A stretch of DNA of 6,081 bases, taken from assembly GCA_016278415.1 (NCBI GenBank), contig JADQBV010000305.1, positions 1 through 6,081 of the forward strand, read 5' to 3'. The DNA is from Halanaerobiales bacterium (lineage in GTDB: Bacteria > Bacillota_F > Halanaerobiia > Halanaerobiales > DTU029). The notes below the pieces were generated by a model. The model saw nothing but the letters and a program-made list of their open reading frames with translations. It did not search any database and was not told where the DNA came from. Shown here in pieces: positions 1-6,081 of this stretch; the first letter of the stretch is position 1; the number at the start of each line of letters is the position of its first letter. Made by a program: the position numbers and the translations under genes.

Positions 1-530
1 GTTCCAGTGAAGGGATTGCCTATAATAGAAAACACAGGGCTATTGCAGGTCTTTCTATGGGTGGTATGCAGTCATTGAATCTGACCTTTGGGGGATATAG
101 ATATGACTCAATTAAGTACATTGGAAGTGAGAACGTTCTAGGTAATGGCTTGGCTCAGACAGATACTACATCTGGTATGGAAGACCTTTTCACATATGTC
201 GCTGCCTTTTCTAATGCCCCTACATCAAGTGGTGGTAGTGTCCTTGGTGAACATATAGCTTCATCTGACTACAGCATAGAATTGCTTTATATGACCTGTG
301 GTGATGATGATGGGATAGCTTTACAGAATGGTTACCAAATCTCAGTTAATGGTCTTGCAGATACAGCTGGTGATAAGTTGGACAATTTTTATCAGGTAAT
401 AATTAACGGTGCTGGTCATGATTTTAAGGTCTGGAATAATGGCGCCTATAATTTCCTTAGACTAGTTTTTAAAGAATCTGAAACATCTGTTGAGCAGAAT
501 CATGTTAGGATGACATTAGATACTTTTTAG
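1..530 (+). CDS. Carbohydrate esterase (CE1-like, feruloyl or acetyl-xylan esterase type), 3' part only
   Basis: This is the C-terminal part of an alpha/beta-hydrolase esterase; the reading frame (codons from position 3) is open to the left edge, so the start lies outside. The ATG at 57 is internal, because it falls inside the nucleophile elbow GLSMGG, whose serine codon is 54-56. An acidic cluster CGDDDG (codons 297-314) fits the catalytic Asp region, and GAGHDFKVWNNG contains the likely catalytic His (417-419). The order Ser, Asp, His and the GHDF-VW context are typical of the putative esterase family (PF00756, CE1), which removes ferulate or acetate from xylan side chains. About 19 residues (ESETSVEQNH onward) follow the expected domain end. 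Location in the cell cannot be judged without the N-terminus. The next gene starts 117 bases downstream on the same strand and is a hemicellulase, which supports a role in xylan de-esterification. The exact ester substrate is inference. Confidence 0.85.
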   Translation, partial: SSEGIAYNRKHRAIAGLSMGGMQSLNLTFGGYRYDSIKYIGSENVLGNGLAQTDTTSGMEDLFTYVAAFSNAPTSSGGSVLGEHIASSDYSIELLYMTCGDDDGIALQNGYQISVNGLADTAGDKLDNFYQVIINGAGHDFKVWNNGAYNFLRLVFKESETSVEQNHVRMTLDTF

Positions 531-557
531 GTTTTTTCAGCAATCCTAAATCCAAAA

Positions 558-587
558 TTGAAGATAAAACATTTTCCGCAGTAGAAT
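558..587 (+). promoter_or_regulatory. Candidate sigma-A promoter for the GH43 gene cluster
   Basis: TTGAAG (558-563) and TAGAAT (582-587) are separated by 18 bases. The -10 box matches TATAAT at five of six positions and the -35 box matches TTGACA at four of six. The expected transcription start near 594 would leave a 5' leader of roughly 54 bases before the ATG at 648. This is a consensus match only; in AT-rich DNA such matches occur by chance. No clear catabolite-repression (cre-like) site or operator palindrome is visible next to it. Confidence 0.45.
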
Positions 588-632
588 CACAATATTATTT
601 ATATCATGAATTTAATTTATTTATTATATGAG

Positions 633-639
633 AAGGAGG
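633..639 (+). promoter_or_regulatory. Shine-Dalgarno site that sets the start at 648
   Basis: AAGGAGG lies 8 bases before the ATG at 648, a near-perfect ribosome binding site. An in-frame ATG at 606 has no comparable site upstream and would make the Shine-Dalgarno sequence part of the coding region. The start at 648 is therefore preferred; the 14 residues encoded between 606 and 647 are probably not translated. Confidence 0.85.
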
Positions 640-647
640 CTTTTAAT

Positions 648-2471
648 ATGCCGAGTGAAATAAATAAAAAAACAAACTATATATTATCTTATACTAGGGA
701 AGCAAAGGAAGAACAGATATATTCGCCGAAACTAGCCTATAGTATGCATCTTGCTTACAGTAATGATGGGGAAAATTTTCAGACGTTAAATCATAATTCA
801 GGTGTTTTATTCGCTAAGGCAACAGAGAACGATAATGGGTCTCTCAATGCCAAAAGTCTAAAGAAACCTTATATATTCTATTTGGAAGATGGAACTTTTG
901 GTGTTATTGCTGTCCGTACAGAGCCAGATGGGAAAAATGATGAAGAAAGCAAGGGTCAGGTTCTCTTCTTTACTTCAGAAGATTTATTACAGTATGAGGA
1001 AATTGGTCTAATGAATCTTAAGGGAGATACTTTCGTAGATGATGTAATCTGTTATTATGATGACGAGAAAGAGGTCTATGTCATTCACTGGAGTGATGAG
1101 AAGGGGAATTACTATAAGAACTTTGTTACTGATATAAGTAGTTTAAAAGGTGTTTCAGAAGCTGAAAAAGCAGATGTCTTTACTTTAGATCCGGTCAACA
1201 CAGATATAGAGGGAGCAATACCCAGGAATGTATTAGAGATATCAGAAAATATAGCTAAGCGCCTTGTGCTGAAACTTACTGTTCCCACAAATGTAAAAAT
1301 TGAAGTACCTGAAAAAATATCTGTTAGCTCAGTAGGAGATTTAAAAAGGGTAAAAGCTATAGCTATTTACAGTGATGGAACCAGAGCAGAAAAAACTGTA
1401 GATTGGAATATAGAAGAGATAGACTGGGATAAGCCAGGGTCCTATCATATATCAGGCAAAGTGAACCAGGATCATTATCCTTTTCCTATAGCTACCAATC
1501 GGGCTGACCCGTGTATTGCTAAATGGAATGATAAGTACTATTTTATTGCAACAAATGATGCTGATGAAAATCATACACTTTATATGAGAGAGGCAGAAAA
1601 TATTCCAGACTTGCTAGATGCTGAGGAATCATTAATACTGGATTCCAGTACTTATGATGATATTAGAGGGCTTTTGTGGGCACCGGAATTCCATATTGTT
1701 AACGGTGATTTATATATTTTTCATGGAGCGACTATTACAGGAGAATTTTATTATGAGGAGTCTCATGTTATGAAGTTAAGTAAGGGCGGCGATCCAATGA
1801 TAGCAGAAGACTGGTCAAGGCCTCATCGTGTAGTCAAGAAAGATGGTAGTTATTTATGTGAGGCTGGGAAAACAATATCTCTTGATATGACATATTTTGA
1901 AGTGAAAGGGGAGCATTATGTTGTCTGGTCAGAACGTGAATTTCTGCCTGAGGATCTTGGTGCCTGGCTCTATATTGCAAAAATTAATCCAGAGGAACCA
2001 TGGAAATTGGTAAATGATCCTGTAGTTCTTTCCAAACCAGGTTATGGTTGGGCAAATAATAATGTATTTGTTGATGAAGGGCCATTTGCTTTGTTCAGGG
2101 ATAATAAGCTTTTTTTAACCTTTGCAAGTGCTTTAATAGATGCTACCTATGTTGTAGGATTGTTAACTATAGATATAGATACAGATTTAGATCCAATGGA
2201 CCCTTCTAGCTGGACAAAGGGTAACTATCCACTACTTACCTCACGTAGTGCCCCTGGTGAATACGGCCCTGGTCATAATTCCTATGTTATAGATGATGAA
2301 GGGGATATATGGAACGCTTATCATGCAAGACCAGGTGTTGATGGACCTAGGTCTTCTGGACTTCGCCGTGTTCACTTTGATATAGACGGATACCCAAGGT
2401 TAGATTTGATTGAAGAAAAGGATTTGAATCAGGAGTTGGCAGAGGTATCTATTGATATTGAACTTATATAA
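648..2471 (+). CDS. GH43 glycoside hydrolase with N-terminal half-propeller and Ig-like domain (arabinofuranosidase-like)
   Basis: 607 residues from the ATG at 648. Three regions are visible. Residues about 8-180 look like part of a beta-propeller of the GH43/GH32 superfamily (SMHLAYSNDG, KKPYIFYLEDGTFGV, LFFTSEDLLQY). Residues about 205-272 look like a bacterial Ig-like domain of group 4 (YSDGTRAEKTVDW, then KPGSYHISGKV). Residues about 280-590 form a GH43 five-bladed propeller. Probable catalytic residues are D287 (RADP, base), D413 (SLDMTYF, pKa-modulating Asp) and E477 (DEGP, acid); H543 in GPGHNS is the usual active-site His. All are present, so the enzyme should be active. The GPGHNS...YHAR pattern is common in arabinan- or arabinose-acting members, hence arabinofuranosidase-like, but GH43 specificity cannot be read from motifs alone. 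No signal peptide is seen, so it is probably cytoplasmic. It is the first of three consecutive GH43 genes, with the next ATG 165 bases beyond its stop. Confidence 0.85.
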   Translation: MPSEINKKTNYILSYTREAKEEQIYSPKLAYSMHLAYSNDGENFQTLNHNSGVLFAKATENDNGSLNAKSLKKPYIFYLEDGTFGVIAVRTEPDGKNDEESKGQVLFFTSEDLLQYEEIGLMNLKGDTFVDDVICYYDDEKEVYVIHWSDEKGNYYKNFVTDISSLKGVSEAEKADVFTLDPVNTDIEGAIPRNVLEISENIAKRLVLKLTVPTNVKIEVPEKISVSSVGDLKRVKAIAIYSDGTRAEKTVDWNIEEIDWDKPGSYHISGKVNQDHYPFPIATNRADPCIAKWNDKYYFIATNDADENHTLYMREAENIPDLLDAEESLILDSSTYDDIRGLLWAPEFHIVNGDLYIFHGATITGEFYYEESHVMKLSKGGDPMIAEDWSRPHRVVKKDGSYLCEAGKTISLDMTYFEVKGEHYVVWSEREFLPEDLGAWLYIAKINPEEPWKLVNDPVVLSKPGYGWANNNVFVDEGPFALFRDNKLFLTFASALIDATYVVGLLTIDIDTDLDPMDPSSWTKGNYPLLTSRSAPGEYGPGHNSYVIDDEGDIWNAYHARPGVDGPRSSGLRRVHFDIDGYPRLDLIEEKDLNQELAEVSIDIELI

Positions 2472-2636
2472 AATAATTGCAGATTCAAGGGATAATTAAA
2501 ATTTAGTATATTTATGTTCTTAAAGAAAAGGTGAATTATAAAGAAAAGTCAAGATTGCACTATGAAACCCAACAAGATTTACTGGAAATAGCTAGAGAGT
2601 AGAAAACTAAATTACTAAGAAACGGAGAAAACAACT
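2472..2636. other. 165-base intergenic gap between two GH43 genes
   Basis: There is no long coding frame and no clear hairpin terminator. A TATAAA hexamer (2537-2542) could be a -10 box, but no good -35 lies 16-18 bases upstream. AAAGGTG (2527-2533) looks like a ribosome binding site but is followed by ATA rather than ATG, and that frame stops at 2589. The real ribosome binding site for the next gene is the modest GGAG at 2624-2627, 9 bases before the ATG. The gap is long for a tight operon, so an internal promoter or a decayed gene is possible. Confidence 0.4.
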
Positions 2637-4052
2637 ATGAAAAAGCAGAGAACTAATCCTTATCTTCCATCTTGGGAATATATCCCTGATGGAGAGCCAT
2701 ATGTTTTTGACGGCAGAGTCTATGTGTATGGCTCTCATGACCGATTTAACGGGCATGTATATTGTTTAAATGATTATGTATGTTGGTCAGCTCCTGTCGA
2801 TGATCTGGCAGACTGGCGTTATGAGGGTGTAATTTACAAGAAAACAGATGACCCTCTTAATCCAGATGGCAGTATGTGTCTATATGCACCTGATGTTACG
2901 ATTGGACCTGACGGAAGGTATTATCTGTACTATGTCTTGGATAAGCTTCCTATTGTATCGGTTGCTGTCTGTGATACACCAGCTGGTAACTATGAATTTT
3001 ATGGTTATGTTCATTATGCTGATGGAACACGTCTTGGCGAAAGAGAAGACGACCAACCTCAGTTTGATCCCGGGGTAATAACTGAAGGTGAAAAAACTTA
3101 CCTCTATACAGGTTTTTGTGCTAAAGGTGATAGATCAAGGAAAGGAGCTATGGCGACTGTTCTGGGGCCAGATATGCTTACAATCGTTGAGGAACCAGTA
3201 TTTGTTGCACCAAGTGAACCTTATAGCAAGGGAAGTGGGTTTGAAGGTCATGAATTCTTTGAAGCACCATCTATAAGGAAGAGAGGAAATACCTATTACT
3301 TTGTTTATTCTTCTATTGTCTTTCATGAATTGTGTTATGCTACCAGCAAATATCCTACAAAAGGATTTGAGTATCAGGGGGTTATTGTAAGCAATAGTGA
3401 TCTTCATATTGATTCCTATAAACCTGCAGATAAACCCATGTTTTATGGTGCTAATAATCATGGTAGTATTGTTGAGATTAATGGAGAATGGTATATCTTT
3501 TATCACAGACATACGAATGGCACAAATTTCAGTAGACAGGGCTGTCTCGAGAAAATTAACTTCATGGATGATGGATCAATTCCCCAGGTAGAGATGACTT
3601 CCTGTGGTTCTGTCGAGAATCCCTTGATAGGAAAGGGTGAATACCCAACTTATCTGGCCTGTAATTTGTTCTGTGAAGAAGAATCCATCTATACAGATTG
3701 GACCGGATCATGGATGAATAATCAGTTTCCAAAGATAACCCAGGATGGTAAAGATGGAGATGAAGAGATTGGCTATATTGCCAATATGAAGGAATCTGCA
3801 ACTGCTGGATTTAAGTATTTTGACTGTAAAGACATCAAAAAGGTAAAAATAAAGGTACGTGGATATTGTCGGGGTAGATTTGAAGTTAAAACATCATGGG
3901 ATGGTGAAGTATTAGGTGGTATCCCTGTTGAATTCTCAAATATATGGAGGGAATATTCTGCAGATATTGTAATTCCAGATGGAGTACAGGCATTATATTT
4001 CACTTATAAAGGTGATGGAAGTGCCAGTCTGGGGTCATTTACTCTTGAGTAA
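2637..4052 (+). CDS. GH43 glycoside hydrolase with C-terminal CBM6-like domain
   Basis: 471 residues. The N-terminal propeller spans about residues 7-320 and the last 130 or so residues form a beta-sandwich resembling CBM6 (TDWTGSWMNNQFPKI, ATAGFKYFDC, then KIKVRGYCRGRFEV and YSADIVIPDGVQALYFTYKG, ending in GSFTLE). Probable catalytic residues are D18 in IPDGEP (base), D144 in QFDPGV (pKa modulator) and E209 in FFEAPS (acid); H275 in ANNHGS is the conserved active-site His. The opening NPYLPSWEYIPDGEPYVF followed by VYVYGSHD is typical of a large group of Firmicute GH43 enzymes annotated as xylosidase or arabinofuranosidase. There is no signal peptide, so cytoplasmic action on imported xylo- or arabino-oligosaccharides is likely. 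The next gene starts 48 bases after the stop, consistent with co-transcription. Family assignment is firm; whether it cleaves arabinosyl or xylosyl bonds is not decided. The C-terminal domain may help recognise oligosaccharides rather than insoluble polymer. Confidence 0.88.
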   Translation: MKKQRTNPYLPSWEYIPDGEPYVFDGRVYVYGSHDRFNGHVYCLNDYVCWSAPVDDLADWRYEGVIYKKTDDPLNPDGSMCLYAPDVTIGPDGRYYLYYVLDKLPIVSVAVCDTPAGNYEFYGYVHYADGTRLGEREDDQPQFDPGVITEGEKTYLYTGFCAKGDRSRKGAMATVLGPDMLTIVEEPVFVAPSEPYSKGSGFEGHEFFEAPSIRKRGNTYYFVYSSIVFHELCYATSKYPTKGFEYQGVIVSNSDLHIDSYKPADKPMFYGANNHGSIVEINGEWYIFYHRHTNGTNFSRQGCLEKINFMDDGSIPQVEMTSCGSVENPLIGKGEYPTYLACNLFCEEESIYTDWTGSWMNNQFPKITQDGKDGDEEIGYIANMKESATAGFKYFDCKDIKKVKIKVRGYCRGRFEVKTSWDGEVLGGIPVEFSNIWREYSADIVIPDGVQALYFTYKGDGSASLGSFTLE

Positions 4053-4100
4053 ATAATTGCCTGTAGATATGTAAGGACTAAAGTAAAGGGAGAGGTTTTC

Positions 4101-5615
4101 ATGAACAAAACTACAGCAACTAATCCTATTATCTGGTCAGATTTTCCCGATCCAGATGTGATTAGGGTTGATGATGTATATTATATGGTCAGTACCAGTA
4201 TGCATACAATGCCTGGCTGCCCGATTATGAAGTCAGAGGACCTTGTTCACTGGGAAATGGTGAATTGTGTATATGATAAATTTGAAGATAATAATGCGCA
4301 TAATCTAATGGATGGAAAGGGAATCTATGGTCAGGGTTCCTGGGCTGCCAGTCTACGCTATCACAAGGGTACATTTTATGTCTGTTTTAACTGTAATGAT
4401 ATGGATAGATTCTATATTTATCAAACCCAGGATATCGAAAACGGTACCTGGGAACGTACAGTGATTGAAGAGTTTTTACATGACCCGGCTTTAATATTTG
4501 ATGATGGTAAGCCATATATTATTTATGGCTGTGGAGATATTCGTATAATTGAATTGACAAAAGATTTAGCTGAGATTAAGCCTGGAGGAATTAATCAATT
4601 ATTACTGGAAACCAAAAAGGAAAATATGGCTTTACGGTGTGAAGGTTGCCATGCTTATAAAATAAACGGCCAGTATTATTTATTGTTCATTGAATGGCCG
4701 GAAGATGGTCATCAGCGTAGAAGACAGATTTGCTATCGTTCCAATCAGCTCCTGGGACCATATCAACGGAAAGTAATACTTGATGATGATATGGGTTATC
4801 ATAATCAGGGAGTAGCTCAGGGGGCGATTGTGGATACTCCGCTTGGTGATTGGTTTGCAATAATGATGCAGGACCATGGTGCTGTCGGCAGAATACCTAT
4901 TTTACTGCCTGTAACGTGGATAAATGGATGGCCTATTTTGGGGGTTAAGGGTAAGGTGCCATTTAAAGTGGAAGTACCATTGACAGCAGTTCCCAAAAAA
5001 CCCTATGTAAGTAGTGACGAATTTGATTACCGGGAAAATGAACTGGATTTGAACTGGCAGTGGAATCACAATCCTGATAACAAACTATGGTCTTTGACAG
5101 AACGGCCAGGGTATTTACGTCTAAAAACCGGAAGTCTGACCAATAGTGTATTGCTTGCTAGAAATACACTAACACAAAGAACGGAAGGCCCTGTTTGTAC
5201 TGCCAGTACACTAATGGATATTTCTAGTATGAAAGCCGGTGATCATGCCGGTATGATTGCACTGCAGAATAAATTTGCTACTGTAGGTGTTAAAGCTGGA
5301 GAAAATAGTGAAAGTTATCTTACATTGTCTGTGAATGATGGAGATGGCGGTGAAAGGGTTGTTGAAGAAAAGCTAATTAAAGGCAGCCTGATCTATTTAA
5401 AGATAGACTTTAACTTTGTGAATAATGTTGATCTTGCCAGATTCTATTATTCAATGAATGGTGAGAAATGGGTTCAGATTGGGAATCAAGTAAAATTGGA
5501 ATGGACAATGGAACACTTCATGGGCTGTCGTATTGGTCTCTTTAATTATGCAAGCAGTGAACCCGGAGGCTATGTTGATTTTGATTATTTTCACTATCAG
5601 AAGGAAAAGATATAA
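4101..5615 (+). CDS. GH43 beta-xylosidase / arabinofuranosidase (subfamily 12-like) with C-terminal concanavalin-like domain
   Basis: 504 residues, normal for two-domain GH43 xylosidases. The start is supported by a purine-rich ribosome binding site (GGGAGAGG, 4088-4095) just before the ATG. The propeller (about 8-300) opens with SDFPDPDV, where D17 is the likely base. D128 in LHDPALIFDDG is the pKa modulator and E181 in RCEGCH is the acid. H234 (YHNQG) and QDHGAVGR (257-264) followed by LLPVTW and NGWPILG are the hallmark of the beta-xylosidase-like group; GSWAASLRYHKGTFYV recalls subfamily 12. Residues about 305-504 form the beta-xylosidase C-terminal concanavalin-like domain (SSDEFDY, WSLTERPGYLRL, FYYSMNGEKW, GCRIGLFNYASSEPGGYVDFDYFHY), which in relatives shapes the active-site pocket. 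There is no signal peptide, so it is probably cytoplasmic. It most likely releases xylose or arabinose from the non-reducing end of oligosaccharides. It is the last GH43 gene before the long non-coding stretch. Confidence 0.9.
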   Translation: MNKTTATNPIIWSDFPDPDVIRVDDVYYMVSTSMHTMPGCPIMKSEDLVHWEMVNCVYDKFEDNNAHNLMDGKGIYGQGSWAASLRYHKGTFYVCFNCNDMDRFYIYQTQDIENGTWERTVIEEFLHDPALIFDDGKPYIIYGCGDIRIIELTKDLAEIKPGGINQLLLETKKENMALRCEGCHAYKINGQYYLLFIEWPEDGHQRRRQICYRSNQLLGPYQRKVILDDDMGYHNQGVAQGAIVDTPLGDWFAIMMQDHGAVGRIPILLPVTWINGWPILGVKGKVPFKVEVPLTAVPKKPYVSSDEFDYRENELDLNWQWNHNPDNKLWSLTERPGYLRLKTGSLTNSVLLARNTLTQRTEGPVCTASTLMDISSMKAGDHAGMIALQNKFATVGVKAGENSESYLTLSVNDGDGGERVVEEKLIKGSLIYLKIDFNFVNNVDLARFYYSMNGEKWVQIGNQVKLEWTMEHFMGCRIGLFNYASSEPGGYVDFDYFHYQKEKI

Positions 5616-5643
5616 TAAATAATCATGCTAGTTGTATAAGCTA

Positions 5644-5660
5644 GTTAAGAGAAAATTAAC
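5644..5660. promoter_or_regulatory. Short inverted repeat, possible operator
   Basis: GTTAA, a 7-base spacer, then TTAAC. The shape recalls operators of ROK-type XylR repressors (TTAGTTT-N7-AAACTAA type), which control xylose genes in Firmicutes, but the arms are only 5 bases. It lies about 300 bases before the next start and just after the GH43 stop, an awkward position for an operator. It may be chance in AT-rich DNA. Confidence 0.15.
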
Positions 5661-5743
5661 ATCTTTTGATTTATTACTCAAACTTTCCAGTTACTATAAT
5701 CATATTTGAAGTTTTCTGGTTAGTCATTTGCTGAATAAACGTT

Positions 5744-5870
5744 AAAAAAGCTCCAGTACCGCATGGAAGGCTATAAATGGTTAACAAAATTCTGTCTGAA
5801 CGTAGTGTAGCGAAGTGAGTTTATTTTGTTATTTATAGCCTGGAAGAGGAACTGGGAATTAGCTTTTTTT
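5744..5870. repeat. 127-base imperfect palindrome, possible bidirectional terminator or small palindromic element
   Basis: The two halves pair in blocks. AAAAAAGCT (5744-5752) pairs with AGCTTTTTT (5861-5869), CCAGT (5753-5757) with ACTGG (5851-5855), GGCTATAAAT (5769-5778) with ATTTATAGCC (5831-5840), and AACAAAAT (5783-5790) with ATTTTGTT (5823-5830). That is 32 base pairs, with bulges at 5779-5782 and 5856-5860 and an internal loop of about 11 by 10 bases. The 32-base apical loop (5791-5822) is G-rich and contains GTAGTGTAGCGAAGTGAG. The A-run on one side and T-run on the other would allow termination in both directions, and the position 128 bases after the GH43 stop fits an operon end. 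The size and blockwise symmetry also fit a dispersed palindromic element. No target-site duplication is evident, and copy number cannot be seen from one window. Confidence 0.75.
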
Positions 5871-5965
5871 CGTGCATGAGGTTATGGCTAACCAGGCTTT
5901 ATGCGATAAAATCATCTGAGAAGTTTGAGTTTATAAATATTAATATTATACGAGGGGGAAAAATA

Positions 5966-6081
5966 ATGGTTTGTACATATCATGTTGAAAAAAATGGTTC
6001 AGATTTAGCTAAGGGAACAAAAGAGGAGCCTTTCTTAACAATTAATAAGGCGGCTTCTGTTGCTCAAGCAGGAGATACAGT
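5966..6081 (+). CDS. Right-handed beta-helix protein, probable GH120 beta-xylosidase, 5' part only
   Basis: Only the first 38 complete codons are inside the window. The start is clear: GAGGGGG (5952-5958) lies 7 bases before the ATG. The protein opens MVCTYHVEKNGSD, then GTKEEPFLTINKAASVAQAGDTV. The pattern YHV-KNGSD-GT-E-PF-TI-KAA-A--GDT is the first turn of a right-handed parallel beta-helix and closely recalls the opening of GH120 beta-xylosidases such as that of Thermoanaerobacterium saccharolyticum (from memory, not an alignment). There is no signal peptide, as expected for an intracellular xylo-oligosaccharide enzyme. Neighbouring xylan-type GH43 genes support the call. Other beta-helix proteins, such as pectate-lyase-like and other parallel beta-helix families, share this opening, so the enzyme class stays provisional until the catalytic Asp and Glu farther on can be seen. 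Confidence 0.65.
   Translation, partial: MVCTYHVEKNGSDLAKGTKEEPFLTINKAASVAQAGDT

Larger units (their letters stand above)
5616..5965. other. 350-base non-coding region between GH43 and beta-helix genes
   Basis: No credible gene is seen on either strand. From left to right it holds two copies of GCTAGTT (5627-5633 and 5640-5646), a short inverted repeat GTTAA-N7-TTAAC (5644-5660), the palindromic hexamer AACGTT (5738-5743), the long palindrome at 5744-5870, a small hairpin GGTTA-TGGC-TAACC (5880-5893), and a weak extended -10-like TGCGATAAA (5902-5910) that could begin the transcript of the gene at 5966. The promoter call is weak because no good -35 box was found. The break suggests that the GH43 transcript ends here and that the next gene may be expressed separately. 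Confidence 0.5.

Noticed and set aside
526..550. TTTAGG ... CCTAAA inverted repeat right after the esterase stop, a possible terminator
   Set aside because: The stem is only 6 AT-rich base pairs with a 13-base loop, and the T-run lies inside the loop rather than after the stem, so it does not have terminator form.
606..647. NLIYLLY as a signal peptide or membrane anchor of the first GH43 protein
   Set aside because: The true start is most likely 648; in addition the hydrophobic run is far too short and lacks a charged N-region and a cleavage site.
2527..2591. Ribosome-binding-like AAAGGTG followed by an 17-codon frame (ATA start, containing KKSQDCTMKPNKIYWK), possible decayed gene or small peptide
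   Set aside because: The start codon is ATA, the frame is very short, and no family is recognisable; chance cannot be excluded.
3135..3512. Open frame on the minus strand inside the second GH43 gene
   Set aside because: It lies wholly within a gene with clear catalytic motifs, its translation shows no domain, and no convincing ribosome binding site was noted; it is a shadow frame. The same applies to minus-strand frames at 3562-3801, 3773-4003 and 4680-4877.
2848..3591. Plus-strand frames in a second reading frame (2848-3078, 3088-3276, 3397-3591) inside the second GH43 gene
   Set aside because: They overlap a well-supported coding frame with intact GH43 motifs and give low-complexity, domain-free translations.
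5880..5893. Hairpin GGTTA-TGGC-TAACC as an independent terminator or riboswitch element
   Set aside because: It is a single 5-base-pair stem with no T-run and no surrounding conserved structure; I list it only as part of the gap.

Overview
The window is AT-rich, gene-dense and all on the + strand. Most genes start behind strong AGGAGG-like ribosome binding sites, and ATA, AGA and AGG codons are frequent. Together with the protein families present, this points to a low-GC fermentative Firmicute (Clostridia, or a relative such as Halanaerobiales or Thermoanaerobacterales). The sequence does not fix the genus.

Layout: (1) positions 1-530 hold the 3' end of a carbohydrate-esterase-type alpha/beta hydrolase with its Ser, acidic and His active-site regions. 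(2) A 117-base gap carries a plausible sigma-A promoter and a strong ribosome binding site. (3) Positions 648-2471 encode a GH43 enzyme with an unusual N-terminal half-propeller and an Ig-like domain. (4) Positions 2637-4052 encode a GH43 enzyme with a C-terminal CBM6-like beta-sandwich. (5) Positions 4101-5615 encode a GH43 enzyme of beta-xylosidase type (subfamily 12-like) with a C-terminal concanavalin-like domain. (6) A 350-base non-coding stretch contains a 127-base imperfect palindrome. (7) From 5966 to the window end is the start of a beta-helix protein that resembles GH120 beta-xylosidases.

The genes read as part of a hemicellulose (arabinoxylan or xylan) utilisation locus. None of the three complete GH43 proteins has a signal peptide or membrane segment, so they probably act in the cytoplasm on imported oligosaccharides. 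The esterase would remove feruloyl or acetyl groups, the GH43 enzymes would remove arabinose and xylose, and the GH120-like enzyme would complete xylo-oligosaccharide breakdown. No transporter or regulator lies inside the window.

I see no mobile element gene, CRISPR array, tRNA or rRNA. The least ordinary elements are the domain architecture of the 648-2471 protein and the long palindrome at 5744-5870. I found no convincing case for a wholly new biological system here.
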